Part shown: in pieces, positions 19,619-27,668 of the stretch
Numbering within the stretch: position 1 is the stretch's first letter
Layout: each line of letters starts with the position of its first letter
NCBI GenBank assembly: GCA_938004375.1
Contig: CALKWH010000352.1
Span: 1-45,985, forward strand
From: an uncultured Pseudomonadota bacterium
GTDB lineage: Bacteria; Myxococcota_A; Polyangia; HGW-17
Length of the DNA stretch: 45,985 bases
Reading direction: 5' to 3'
The notes under the pieces: model-generated
Database searches by the model: none
Told to the model about the DNA's origin: nothing
The model's input: only the letters and a program-made list of their open reading frames with translations
Position numbers and translations under genes: made by a program

Positions 19619-19630
19619 ACGGAGGCACTC

Positions 19631-20491
19631 ATGATCGAAATCCACGACATCCACTTCAAATATTTGAAAAAGCCCCTCTTCCAGGGCCTGGACCTGACCC
19701 TGCGGCCGGGGAACCTGTACGGCCTGCTGGGCAAGAACGGCGCCGGCAAGACCACGCTGCTGAAGTTGTGCTGCGGCCTGCTCTCCCCCCAGGGCGGAAG
19801 CCTGCGCGTCTTCGACCGCGTGCCCCACCTGCGCCAGCCGGCCTTCCTCTCGGATTTGTTCCTGGTCCCCGAGGAGTTCGTGCTGCCGCCGGTCTCCGGC
19901 GCCCTGTACCGGGACATGCTCGCCCCGCTCTACCCCGCCTTCTCCCGGGAGCGGCTCGAGGCGCACCTGACCGAGTTCGAGCTGCCCATGCCGGACCGCC
20001 TGGACCGCCTGTCCCACGGCCAGAAGAAGAAGTTCCTGCTGGCCTTCGGCCTGTCCACGGGGGCGCGCTTTCTGCTCCTGGACGAGCCCACCAACGGCCT
20101 GGACATCCCCTCCAAGGGCCAGTTCCGCAAGATCCTGGCCTCGGAGCTCGACGCCGAGCGGGTGATCCTGGTCTCCACCCACCAGGTCCGCGACATGGAG
20201 CACCTGATCGACCCCATCGTGATCCTGGACTCGGGGCGGATCCTCTTCTCCCAGTCCCTCGAGGACTTCTCCGCGCGCTACAGCCTGCTCCACGGCGAGG
20301 TGCCCCCCGGCGCCCGGGTGCTCTACGAGGAGCACGTGCTGGGCAAGAGCCTGTCGCTGGTCGAGGGCGCCCACCCCGGCGCCCTGCCGCTGGACCTGGA
20401 GTTCCTCTTCAAGGCCGTCACCGCGGCCCCCGAACACTTCGTCTCCGCGGCCTCGCCCGCGACCGCCCACCCGGAGGTGGCCCATGCGTAA
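19631..20491 (+). CDS. ABC transporter ATP-binding protein
   Basis: ATPase subunit of an ABC exporter-like system, 286 residues. Walker A GKNGAGKTT (34-42), signature LSHGQKKK, Walker B FLLLDEPTNGLD and a switch His in VILVSTHQVRDMEHL are all present. The C-terminal extension after about residue 215 is family-variable. GGAGG lies just upstream. It overlaps the next gene by 8 bases. With the permease and YtrA-type regulator it resembles cell-envelope-stress ABC operons of the YtrBC/BcrAB type; the substrate is unknown. Confidence 0.92.
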   Translation: MIEIHDIHFKYLKKPLFQGLDLTLRPGNLYGLLGKNGAGKTTLLKLCCGLLSPQGGSLRVFDRVPHLRQPAFLSDLFLVPEEFVLPPVSGALYRDMLAPLYPAFSRERLEAHLTEFELPMPDRLDRLSHGQKKKFLLAFGLSTGARFLLLDEPTNGLDIPSKGQFRKILASELDAERVILVSTHQVRDMEHLIDPIVILDSGRILFSQSLEDFSARYSLLHGEVPPGARVLYEEHVLGKSLSLVEGAHPGALPLDLEFLFKAVTAAPEHFVSAASPATAHPEVAHA

Positions 20492-21275
20492 ACCCGAGCT
20501 CTCCTTCTCCCGCCTGCTGCGCCTCCTGTGGATGGACGCGCGCTTCTGGACCCGCCCCCTGGCCATCGGCGGCGGCGCCCTCGCCCTGGGCGTGATCGCC
20601 CTGTCGTTCCTCGCCGCCTTCCGGCGCGGCGGAGACGGCTTCCACGCGGGGATGTACGCCTGGATCATGGGCCTGGGCGGCCTGATCTTCACCAGCCGCG
20701 CCTTCCTCGAGCTGCGCCACCCCCTCTCCACCCAGCACTACCTGCTGATCCCGGCCTCGTTCGAGGAGAAGTTCCTCTCGCGCTACCTGCTCAGTTCCCT
20801 CGGCTACCTGGTCGCCTCGTACGTGGGCTACCTGGTCGTCCAACTGATCTCCGAGGGGCTGAACGAGTTGATCCTGGGCCGCTCCAACCCGCTGTTCTTC
20901 TTCGGCAGCCTGCACCACCTGCAGGTGGTCGCCGTCTACCTGGCCTTCCAGAGCCTGTTCTTCGCCGGCGCCGTGTACTTCCGCAAGTACTCGCTGATCA
21001 AGACCTGCCTCTCGGTGATGGCCCTGTTCTTCCTGTTGATGATCCTCGGCTACGTGGCGTTCCGCCTGATGTTCCTCGGCTACTTCGACGGCATGCAACC
21101 CTCCGAGGCCGTCATGCTCACGTTCGCCCGCATGGGCGTCACCGGGGATCTGACGGTGGCCTACTACCCGCTCAAGGCATGGACCGAGTGGGCCGCCCGC
21201 ATCTTCTTCTGGGGCGCCATGCCGCTTAGCGCCCTCGCGTTCGCCTACTTCCGGCTGCGCGAGACGGAGGTGTGA
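20484..21275 (+). CDS. ABC transporter permease-like membrane protein
   Basis: A 263-residue integral membrane protein with about six helices: for example LAIGGGALALGVIALSFLAA (about 24-43), the YLLSSLGYLVASYVGYLVVQL region, VVAVYLAFQSLFFAGAVYF, and SVMALFFLLMILGYVAFRLM. Its position between the ATPase and regulator, and the start inside the ATPase stop region, mark it as the transmembrane partner. Sequence does not identify a substrate. Confidence 0.82.
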   Translation: MRKPELSFSRLLRLLWMDARFWTRPLAIGGGALALGVIALSFLAAFRRGGDGFHAGMYAWIMGLGGLIFTSRAFLELRHPLSTQHYLLIPASFEEKFLSRYLLSSLGYLVASYVGYLVVQLISEGLNELILGRSNPLFFFGSLHHLQVVAVYLAFQSLFFAGAVYFRKYSLIKTCLSVMALFFLLMILGYVAFRLMFLGYFDGMQPSEAVMLTFARMGVTGDLTVAYYPLKAWTEWAARIFFWGAMPLSALAFAYFRLRETEV

Positions 21276-21276
21276 G

Positions 21277-21666
21277 ATGCAGTTCACCGATCCCAAGGCC
21301 ATTTACCTGCAACTGGCCGACTCGGTGTGCGACCTGATCCTGCGGGGCGTCTACCCGCAGGGGGGCAAGATCCCCTCGGTCCGCGAGCTCGCCGCCGAGG
21401 CCGGCGTGAACCCCAACACCATCCTGAGGACCGTGTCGCACCTGACCGACCAGGGCATCCTCTTCAACCAGCGGGGCGTGGGCACCTTCGTGTCCGACGA
21501 CGCCCGGGAGACCATCATGCAACAGCGCAAGAAGACCTTTCTAGACGAGGAGTTGACCCAGTTCTTCCAGAAAATCGAGCTGCTCGGCCTGGACTTCGCC
21601 GACCTGGCGCCCCTGTGGCAAGAGTGGGTGGCCGCCCGCCGGGAGGTGCGTCATGAAAACCAGTAG
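21277..21666 (+). CDS. GntR-family regulator, YtrA type
   Basis: A 129-residue DNA-binding protein. Residues about 8-75 are the GntR winged helix (IYLQLADSVCDLILRGVYPQ, then IPSVRELAAEAGVNPNTILR, then LFNQRGVGTFV). The effector part is only a short helical dimerisation tail, as in the YtrA subfamily, which controls adjacent ABC genes as a repressor. The 30-bp palindrome at 19589-19618 is its likely operator. One base separates it from the permease stop; it overlaps the next gene by 14 bases. Confidence 0.92.
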   Translation: MQFTDPKAIYLQLADSVCDLILRGVYPQGGKIPSVRELAAEAGVNPNTILRTVSHLTDQGILFNQRGVGTFVSDDARETIMQQRKKTFLDEELTQFFQKIELLGLDFADLAPLWQEWVAARREVRHENQ

Positions 21667-22372
21667 CAAAATCTTCTTCGGGTTCTGGGGGGCCGCCCTC
21701 CTGCTCATCGTGGGCTTCATCGCCGCGCTCTCGTCGATCACGCGGGCCTGGGTGTCCCCCGACGGGCGCCAGCTGCGCGACGCCACCCACCTGACCGGCC
21801 CCTGGAAGGACCAGGCCATCGCCGAGCGCGACTTCACCTCCCTGCGCCTGACGGGGGCTTTCGACGTGACCTGGGAGCGCGCCGCGGACTTCTCGGTCAC
21901 CGTGTCGGTCCCCGAACGGTTCTCCGACGCCTTCGTCGCCCGCCGCGAAGGATCTGCGCTGGTCCTCGCCAACCGGCTGGACGGGCGCTTCTCGGAGCTC
22001 GCCCTGCGCGTGCGGATCCAGAGCCCGTCCCTCACGGCGATCACGGCCGGCCGGAGCCTGAAGTTGAAGCTCGCCGGGAACCCGGGGCCTACCTTCGACG
22101 TCTCGGGCCGCGGGGCCGTCTGGATCGAGGGCGCGTGTCCGGAGCCCGTGGAGCGGCTGTCCGTGCGCTCCGAGGGCCTGACGGTGCTGCAACTAAAGGA
22201 CTGCCGCCTCAAGATCCTCGAGCTCGAAGCCCACGGCAAGGTGATGATCGACGCCGAGGTCACCGACGCCCTCGAGGGGAGCGTCCACGGCGACGGACGC
22301 ATCCACCTGAAGGGCGCCCCTGCCCGCCAACGTCTCTTCAATCAGGGATCGGTCCGCGTCGTCACCGAATGA
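21653..22372 (+). CDS. DUF2807/GIN-like exported protein
   Basis: A 239-residue protein with one N-terminal helix (about residues 6-27, FFGFWGAALLLIVGFIAAL) that anchors it or directs export. The rest is repeated short beta strands (FTSLRLTGAFDVTWERAADF, LRVRIQSPSLTAITAGRS, LEGSVHGDGRIHLKGAPA), matching the right-handed beta-solenoid DUF2807 (GIN) fold. Such proteins often follow GntR-ABC operons of envelope stress. Last gene of the operon; it converges on the Ser/Thr kinase, 9 bases apart. Confidence 0.8.
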   Translation: MKTSSKIFFGFWGAALLLIVGFIAALSSITRAWVSPDGRQLRDATHLTGPWKDQAIAERDFTSLRLTGAFDVTWERAADFSVTVSVPERFSDAFVARREGSALVLANRLDGRFSELALRVRIQSPSLTAITAGRSLKLKLAGNPGPTFDVSGRGAVWIEGACPEPVERLSVRSEGLTVLQLKDCRLKILELEAHGKVMIDAEVTDALEGSVHGDGRIHLKGAPARQRLFNQGSVRVVTE

Positions 22373-22381
22373 TCGAAGTGT

Positions 22382-24628
22382 TCACGGATGGGAGAAGTGC
22401 GCGAAGTTGTCCTGGTTGGGGAAGATGTCGATCTTTTTGAGCTCGGAGAGCACGCCCGAGCCGAAGTCGGCTTGGACGGTGTAGGGCTCCTTGCGGGCGC
22501 GCAGCCGGAAGACCTTCTCGGCGCCCTTGTTCTTCCCGCCGATGGAGATCGTGCACGGGGCCGAACAGGTGACCTTGAGGATGCCCACGCCGCCGGCAAG
22601 GTCCACCGGGCCGTCGTCCGTTGGCGGTGAGGCGCCCCCCGGATCCTGGCCGGGGCGCATCCCCGCGGAGCCCCCGTGGCCGCCGCCCGAACCGCCACCC
22701 GAACCGCCCCCCGAACCGCCGCCGCCCGAGCCGGGATCGTCACCGGGGACGGTCGTCACGGAGCCGCCGCCCTTCTCGAGCTTCACCTTGAGGGAGATCC
22801 GCTTGCCGCTGACGGGGTAGTCGACCTTCTGCTCGAAGGACAGGTCCCCCTTGACGACGCGGATCCCCAGCGGGACGTTGAAGCACATCTCGGTCTCCAC
22901 GTTGTGAAGCGGGGTGTTCTGCGGGAGCTTCTCGCCGTCGAGGAAGACCTCGGCGTCCGAGGGCTCCGAAACCAGGGTGATCTCGACGGACCCCCGCTTG
23001 CAGTCGCGGGCCGGGTCGGCGATGGTCGTCTTCTTGGGATCGGGCTTGTCCTGGGACTCCTCGGAGCGCGTGAAGTACAGGATGCCGGCGCCGATGGCGA
23101 TGAGCAGGACCCCCAGAAAAATGTTGACGAGGGTGTTCACGAACGCCTTGCCCAGGCGGTCGATGAACGGCCACAACACCGGGGGCCGTTGGGGCCGCGG
23201 AAAGCCGTCGGGCCGCACCCGCATGGTCTCGGTCTCCTTCTCGATGCGAACCTTCTCCTCTTTTTTCTGGGTCCGCTCCTGCTTGCGCCGCTCCCGCGCC
23301 TTCTCGGACGTGGCGCGGGTCAGGCCCACCGGATGGGCCTCGGGGAGGACAGCGCCCGCCGAGGACGGCGGGGCCGCCGGGGCCGCCGAAGCCGCCGGGG
23401 CCGCCGGGGACGGAGGGGGCGGGAGGGCGCCAGGGGACGGCGGGGCTCCGACTGGCGGGGACGAGAAGTCCATCGTCGGGGGCGGCGCCAGATGGACCGG
23501 CAGCGGGGCCGGCCGCGAGGACAGGGGCCTTGGCGGGGCGGTGACCGCCGGCATGGGGCCGCTGCCAGCCGCAAAACCGGGACCCGAGGCGTAGCCGGGG
23601 CCGCGGGGCATCATCTGCACCTGCCCGGTCTCGGGCAGCGGGGACAGTTCGAGGATGTCGCCGGCGAGCTGCTCCACCTCGTCCACGCGGGAGCCGCGGG
23701 AGTGGATGTCCGGGAACATGTGGTTGAGGAACGAGGCCATGGCCTCGGGCGCGACCTCGAGCCCCTCGCGCTTGACGACGGTGTCCAGGGCGTTGCGGAA
23801 CAGCCGGGCGCTGGGGAAGCGCTCGGAGGGGTCCCTCATGAGCGCCTTGCGCACGATCTCGGGCAGATCCCGCGGCAGGCCGGAGACCAGCCGCTCGATG
23901 GGCTCGAAGGCGCCGCTCTGGGCCTTGACGATGAGCTCGGCGTCGGTGGCGCCCTTGGAGTGGGTCTCTCCCAGCAGCAGCTCGTAGAGCACGACCCCCG
24001 CGGCGAAGATGTCCACGCGATGGTCGATGGCTTGACCCATGGCCTGCTCGGGCGCCATGTAGCGGAACTTGCCCTTGATCACGCCGTCCTGCGTGTGATG
24101 CAGCCCCTCGGCGGCCTTGGCGATGCCGAAATCGATGATCTTCACGGCCCCGGAGTACGAGACCAGGATGTTCTGCGGGCTGATGTCGCGGTGGATGATG
24201 TTCAGGGGCGCGTTGGTGGCCGCGTCCACCATGCGGTGGGCGTAGTCCAGGCCGGTGAGCGTCTGCCGGATGATGTAGAGGGCAAACTCGAGCGGCAGCT
24301 TCTGGGCGGTCTTGCGCAGGGCGCGCATCATGGTCGAGACGTCCTTGCCGTGGATGTACTCCATGGTGATGCAGTAGGTCTCGCCGATCTGCTCGAAGTA
24401 CAGCACCTGGCAGATGTTGGGGTGCAGCATGTTCGAGACCAGGCGCGCCTCGTCCTTGAGCGAGGCCACCATGTCCTGATCCTCGGCGAGGTGGCTGTGC
24501 AGCATCTTCAGCGCGACGAGCTTCTCGAAGCCGGCGGCGCCCTTCATGCGGGCCTTGAAGACCTCGGCCATCCCGCCCCGGGCGATGCGCTCGATCAATT
24601 CGTAGTTGCCGTACTGCTGGACCGTCAT
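22382..24628 (-). CDS. Membrane Ser/Thr protein kinase, PEGA-like tail
   Basis: A 748-residue PknB-type kinase. Kinase domain (about 8-275): glycine loop IARGGMAEVF, Lys41 in VALK, HRDISPQN (146-153) with catalytic Asp148, DFG (166-168) and MAPEQ. The HRDISPQN form is common in myxobacterial kinases. A Pro/Ala-rich linker and a charged stretch (about 430-480) precede one transmembrane helix (about 505-528, FVNTLVNIFLGVLLIAIGAG). The outer part has a PEGA-like domain (EITLVSEPSDAEVFLDGEKL), a Gly-Ser linker and a second small beta domain. Downstream of the TPR-like gene by 25 bases, so likely one operon. Confidence 0.95.
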   Translation of the reverse strand: MTVQQYGNYELIERIARGGMAEVFKARMKGAAGFEKLVALKMLHSHLAEDQDMVASLKDEARLVSNMLHPNICQVLYFEQIGETYCITMEYIHGKDVSTMMRALRKTAQKLPLEFALYIIRQTLTGLDYAHRMVDAATNAPLNIIHRDISPQNILVSYSGAVKIIDFGIAKAAEGLHHTQDGVIKGKFRYMAPEQAMGQAIDHRVDIFAAGVVLYELLLGETHSKGATDAELIVKAQSGAFEPIERLVSGLPRDLPEIVRKALMRDPSERFPSARLFRNALDTVVKREGLEVAPEAMASFLNHMFPDIHSRGSRVDEVEQLAGDILELSPLPETGQVQMMPRGPGYASGPGFAAGSGPMPAVTAPPRPLSSRPAPLPVHLAPPPTMDFSSPPVGAPPSPGALPPPPSPAAPAASAAPAAPPSSAGAVLPEAHPVGLTRATSEKARERRKQERTQKKEEKVRIEKETETMRVRPDGFPRPQRPPVLWPFIDRLGKAFVNTLVNIFLGVLLIAIGAGILYFTRSEESQDKPDPKKTTIADPARDCKRGSVEITLVSEPSDAEVFLDGEKLPQNTPLHNVETEMCFNVPLGIRVVKGDLSFEQKVDYPVSGKRISLKVKLEKGGGSVTTVPGDDPGSGGGGSGGGSGGGSGGGHGGSAGMRPGQDPGGASPPTDDGPVDLAGGVGILKVTCSAPCTISIGGKNKGAEKVFRLRARKEPYTVQADFGSGVLSELKKIDIFPNQDNFAHFSHP

Positions 24629-24653
24629 TCGTGTGGACCCATCCTAGGTAAGC

Positions 24654-25436
24654 CTATGCTTCCTCGTAGAAGCGCGGCGCGCTCGCGGACATGGGCAGGG
24701 TGTCCAGCTCCGCCCGCGAGAGGGCGCCGGTGCGCACCGAGCGTATCAAATGCAGGGGGGAAAAGGCAACATCCTGCACGCGCACGGCCAGATCCGCGGG
24801 TTCCAGGCCGAACTCCCAGGCCCCGCGGTGGTGCTCGACGAGCCAGCAGCCCATAAGCGCGATCATCTCGTCGGTGGGCTCGGCTGGCGCGTCCTCGGGG
24901 AACACGCCGCGCTCGAGGAGCTTCTGCCAGTCGGCCTTCTTCCAGTCCGCGGGCCGCCCCCGGCGCCCCAGCACGCGGGCCCCCGCCTCGGCCGCGAGCC
25001 CCTCGAGCTGCTGCCGGGCGCGCCCGGTGCGGACCTCGCCGATCAACCGCAACAGGGCGTCGATGACCTGGCGCTCCTCGTCCTCGGTGGCGTGTCGGCG
25101 GGCCAGCTCCAGCAGCTCGTGGGCCTCGCCCAGGCGGCGCAGCCGGGCCTTGGCCAGCCCCAGCGACAGGTACAGCGCCGGCCGCCGGAACCCCAGGGCG
25201 AAGGCCGCGTGCAGGTGGCACTCGGCGGCCTCGAACTCGAGCAGCTCCAGGTGGAACCGGCCCCGCACGAAGTGGTACAACTGCAGGTCCTCGAGGAACT
25301 CGGTGGGGCGGCTCTCCTGGATCAGGGCGCCCGCATCGCGCAGCTCCCCGGCGCCGATGGCCTTGAGCGCCCGGGACATGTTCTCGATGCGGCGGACCTT
25401 CTTCCGGTAGAAGAGCCGGACCAGCCACCTAAACAT
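24654..25436 (-). CDS. TPR-like helical protein, unknown role
   Basis: A 260-residue cytoplasmic protein with no signal peptide; the first 20 residues are basic. Helical pairs in residues 25-165 (YHFVRGRFHLELLEFEAAEC, RPALYLSLGLAKARLRRLGE, HATEDEERQVIDALLRLIGE) look like TPR repeats. The C-terminal part (LMGCWLVEHHRGAWEFGLEP) is not recognised. It is first in the operon with the Ser/Thr kinase, so it may be a partner or target of that kinase; this is inference from position. Confidence 0.7.
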   Translation of the reverse strand: MFRWLVRLFYRKKVRRIENMSRALKAIGAGELRDAGALIQESRPTEFLEDLQLYHFVRGRFHLELLEFEAAECHLHAAFALGFRRPALYLSLGLAKARLRRLGEAHELLELARRHATEDEERQVIDALLRLIGEVRTGRARQQLEGLAAEAGARVLGRRGRPADWKKADWQKLLERGVFPEDAPAEPTDEMIALMGCWLVEHHRGAWEFGLEPADLAVRVQDVAFSPLHLIRSVRTGALSRAELDTLPMSASAPRFYEEA

Positions 25437-25486
25437 CGGACATCACGGAAGGACTGAAAAATCCAAGCAAATCAATCACTTCTCCT

Positions 25487-25523
25487 CCGTGAACGGTATA
25501 CCTTCACGGGGCCTTCCCGTCAA
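25487..25523 (-). promoter_or_regulatory. Kinase-operon promoter overlapped by a palindrome
   Basis: Reading the minus strand: TTGACG (25523-25518), 17 bases, TATACC (25500-25495). The imperfect palindrome CCGTGAA-C-GGTA/TACC-TTCACGG (25487-25509) covers the -10 box, as a repressor operator would. The TPR-like gene starts about 50 bases downstream. Confidence 0.5.
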
Positions 25524-25774
25524 CCATTCTTTTCCGCGCGACGTTGTCATCCATTACAAATCTACGATACCGTATATGATGCAGGCACCCAAAGGTCCCT
25601 TCGCTCACTGAGTCCAAAATGGATGCAGGGACCGATAGAAATTGCAGCAATATTTGTATTTTCTCAGTGCCACCGTCTCTTTCCTGAAATTTTTCCGATT
25701 GATTCCTGTTCTGGCTGGAACTACCATTTTCAAGTTCCATTCGTCCCGTCGCACCCCCTTCCTGGAGTCGTACC
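25524..25774. other. Intergenic region with a plus-strand promoter candidate
   Basis: A moderately AT-rich gap between divergent genes. TTGATT (25699-25704), 17 bases, TACCAT (25722-25727) is the best plus-strand promoter for the Cys-rich lipoprotein at 25775. Nothing else is recognised. Confidence 0.35.
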
Positions 25775-27640
25775 ATGCGCATCCTCAGCACCCTGTTCGC
25801 GTTCTGGAGTCTCTTCGCCATCGTCGCCTGCGACGACGGCGGCACCAAGGCCTCCGACCCCGTCTGCGGTAACGGTATCGTCGAGACTGGCGAGGCCTGC
25901 GACGGCGACGACTTCGCCGGGATGACCTGCGAGAGCTTCGGACAACCGGCAGGGACCCTCGCGTGCTCGGCCGGGTGCACCCTCGACTTGACCGGCTGCC
26001 GCGCGCTCAACGTCTGCGGCGATGGCATCCGCGATCCGGACGAGCCCTGTGATGGCGATGACTTCGGCACGATGACCTGCGAGAGCTTCGGTATGGAGGC
26101 CGGCGACCTGGTCTGCACCGAGACCTGCACCATCGACGCGTCCGCCTGCCATGAGCTCGACGTCTGCGGCAACGGGATCGCAGAGGCCGGCGAAGCTTGT
26201 GACGGCGAGGACTTCGGCACCTTTACCTGCGCCAGCTTCGGCTTTGACGGGGGCACTCTCACCTGCACCGAAGCATGTACGATCGACACCGCAACTTGCG
26301 GGTCAGTTCCTCCCGTATGCGGTGACGGGATCGCTCAGATGGAGAACGCGGAGGAATGTGACGGAAGCGATCTGGACGGAGAATCCTGTCAGTCCATCGG
26401 CTTTGCAGATGGGTCCCTGTCGTGTCTCCCCGACTGCACATTCGACACCTCAGCATGCACAGGTTTCTTCACGGTTTCGGGCCGAGTATGGAGCCCCGGA
26501 GCGGACAATCCTCTCGTGCAGGAAACGAACTGGTTCCCCATCGCCAGAGCGACTGTCTCCGCCTACCTTACGGAGCCGCCGGCCCCGGCTCCATTGCCCG
26601 TCGGACTGTGTATGCCCTGTGAAGTACTTCCCGCCGGTACACCGTTCGCAGTTACCGAGCCGGATGGTTCTTTTGAGCTTCAACTTCAACCTAACACGAC
26701 CTACTGGCTCCTGGTGCAAAAGGGGCATTTCCGACGTGTCAGCCAGATCACCACTGCCAATGCAGGCGCGGTTGATAATCTGGAACCCTCTCCAGGCCTC
26801 CCGCGCAATCCCATCACGACGCTGCCGAACCAGACCATTCCGGCTTCCAGACAATGGATTCCGAAGATCCTGATCGTGGAGGGAAATTATGAGATGCTCG
26901 GTAAAATCTTCGAGACCCTTGGGTTCATGTACGGCACGGAGATCACAATCGTCAACGACGATGCCTCGTACAATCTTTTCAATGACATCGACCAACTGAG
27001 AGAATACCAGGTCATCATCGCCACCAGCGGAGATGATGCGTCCTACCTCACGAATTCTGCAATACGATCCAACCTTCAGCAGTATGTCTATGACGGCGGA
27101 ATCCTGATCGCCGATGACTTTGCATATGATTTCACTGAACAGCCCTTCCCCGAGTTCGTGAGTTACTATGAATCCGGGGGGGTCTGTGGAGATGGATTGA
27201 ATGCCCCAGCGACCATTGGAGAATGCAACAATTGGTCATCGTATTCGCCTTCGGTCACCGCTGGAGATCCAACCCTGAACCTGTGGATCAACCACGTGAA
27301 CGGTGGAAGTGCATTCGCTTTCCAGGGGGTATGGAACATCATCCATGGACTGACAGCAGGGTTGCAGGGAAATTGCAACGACCTCAATGACCCTTATTGC
27401 ATTGACGGAAACTGGCTCGCACCGCCAAAGGTTTGGCTGAATGGGTCCTGGTCAACTTACTCAAATCATCCCCTGTCCGTCTCATGGAATTACTACTGCG
27501 GACGGGTGTTCTATTCAGCAGTCAAATCCTTTTCCAGCGGTCCCCAGACTGGATATGATTACTTGCTGCCTCTGCAGGAAAAGGTCTTGCTCTACTTGCT
27601 ACTTGAGATGCAGGAATGTGCCGATCCTACATTGCTGTAG
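25775..27640 (+). CDS. Cys-rich repeat lipoprotein with C-terminal ThuA-like domain
   Basis: A 621-residue lipoprotein with lipobox IVAC around residues 16-19. Residues about 26-228 hold five Cys-rich repeats of the DUF4215-like type (CGNGIVETGEACDGDDF ... TCESFG ... C.AGCTLD). A carboxypeptidase-regulatory-like beta domain follows (about 229-330, TVSGRVWSPGADN and EPDGSFELQLQPNTTYWLL). The rest (about 365-615) begins IPKILIVEGNYEMLGKIFET and has YQVIIATSGDDAS and YVYDGGILIADDFAYDF, like a ThuA or class I amidotransferase-like flavodoxin fold, without a clear catalytic Cys. GC falls after about 26280, suggesting a composite gene. Confidence 0.8.
   Translation: MRILSTLFAFWSLFAIVACDDGGTKASDPVCGNGIVETGEACDGDDFAGMTCESFGQPAGTLACSAGCTLDLTGCRALNVCGDGIRDPDEPCDGDDFGTMTCESFGMEAGDLVCTETCTIDASACHELDVCGNGIAEAGEACDGEDFGTFTCASFGFDGGTLTCTEACTIDTATCGSVPPVCGDGIAQMENAEECDGSDLDGESCQSIGFADGSLSCLPDCTFDTSACTGFFTVSGRVWSPGADNPLVQETNWFPIARATVSAYLTEPPAPAPLPVGLCMPCEVLPAGTPFAVTEPDGSFELQLQPNTTYWLLVQKGHFRRVSQITTANAGAVDNLEPSPGLPRNPITTLPNQTIPASRQWIPKILIVEGNYEMLGKIFETLGFMYGTEITIVNDDASYNLFNDIDQLREYQVIIATSGDDASYLTNSAIRSNLQQYVYDGGILIADDFAYDFTEQPFPEFVSYYESGGVCGDGLNAPATIGECNNWSSYSPSVTAGDPTLNLWINHVNGGSAFAFQGVWNIIHGLTAGLQGNCNDLNDPYCIDGNWLAPPKVWLNGSWSTYSNHPLSVSWNYYCGRVFYSAVKSFSSGPQTGYDYLLPLQEKVLLYLLLEMQECADPTLL
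25826..26150 (+). repeat. 325-bp direct repeat, copy 1
   Basis: Nearly identical to 27717-28041 (offset 1891); the only differences seen are in a few bases just after CACCAAGG near its start. It spans the lipobox Cys and the first two Cys-rich modules plus part of the third. Confidence 0.9.
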
Positions 27641-27668
27641 CAGGAGTTTTTTAACAAGGGTTATCACC

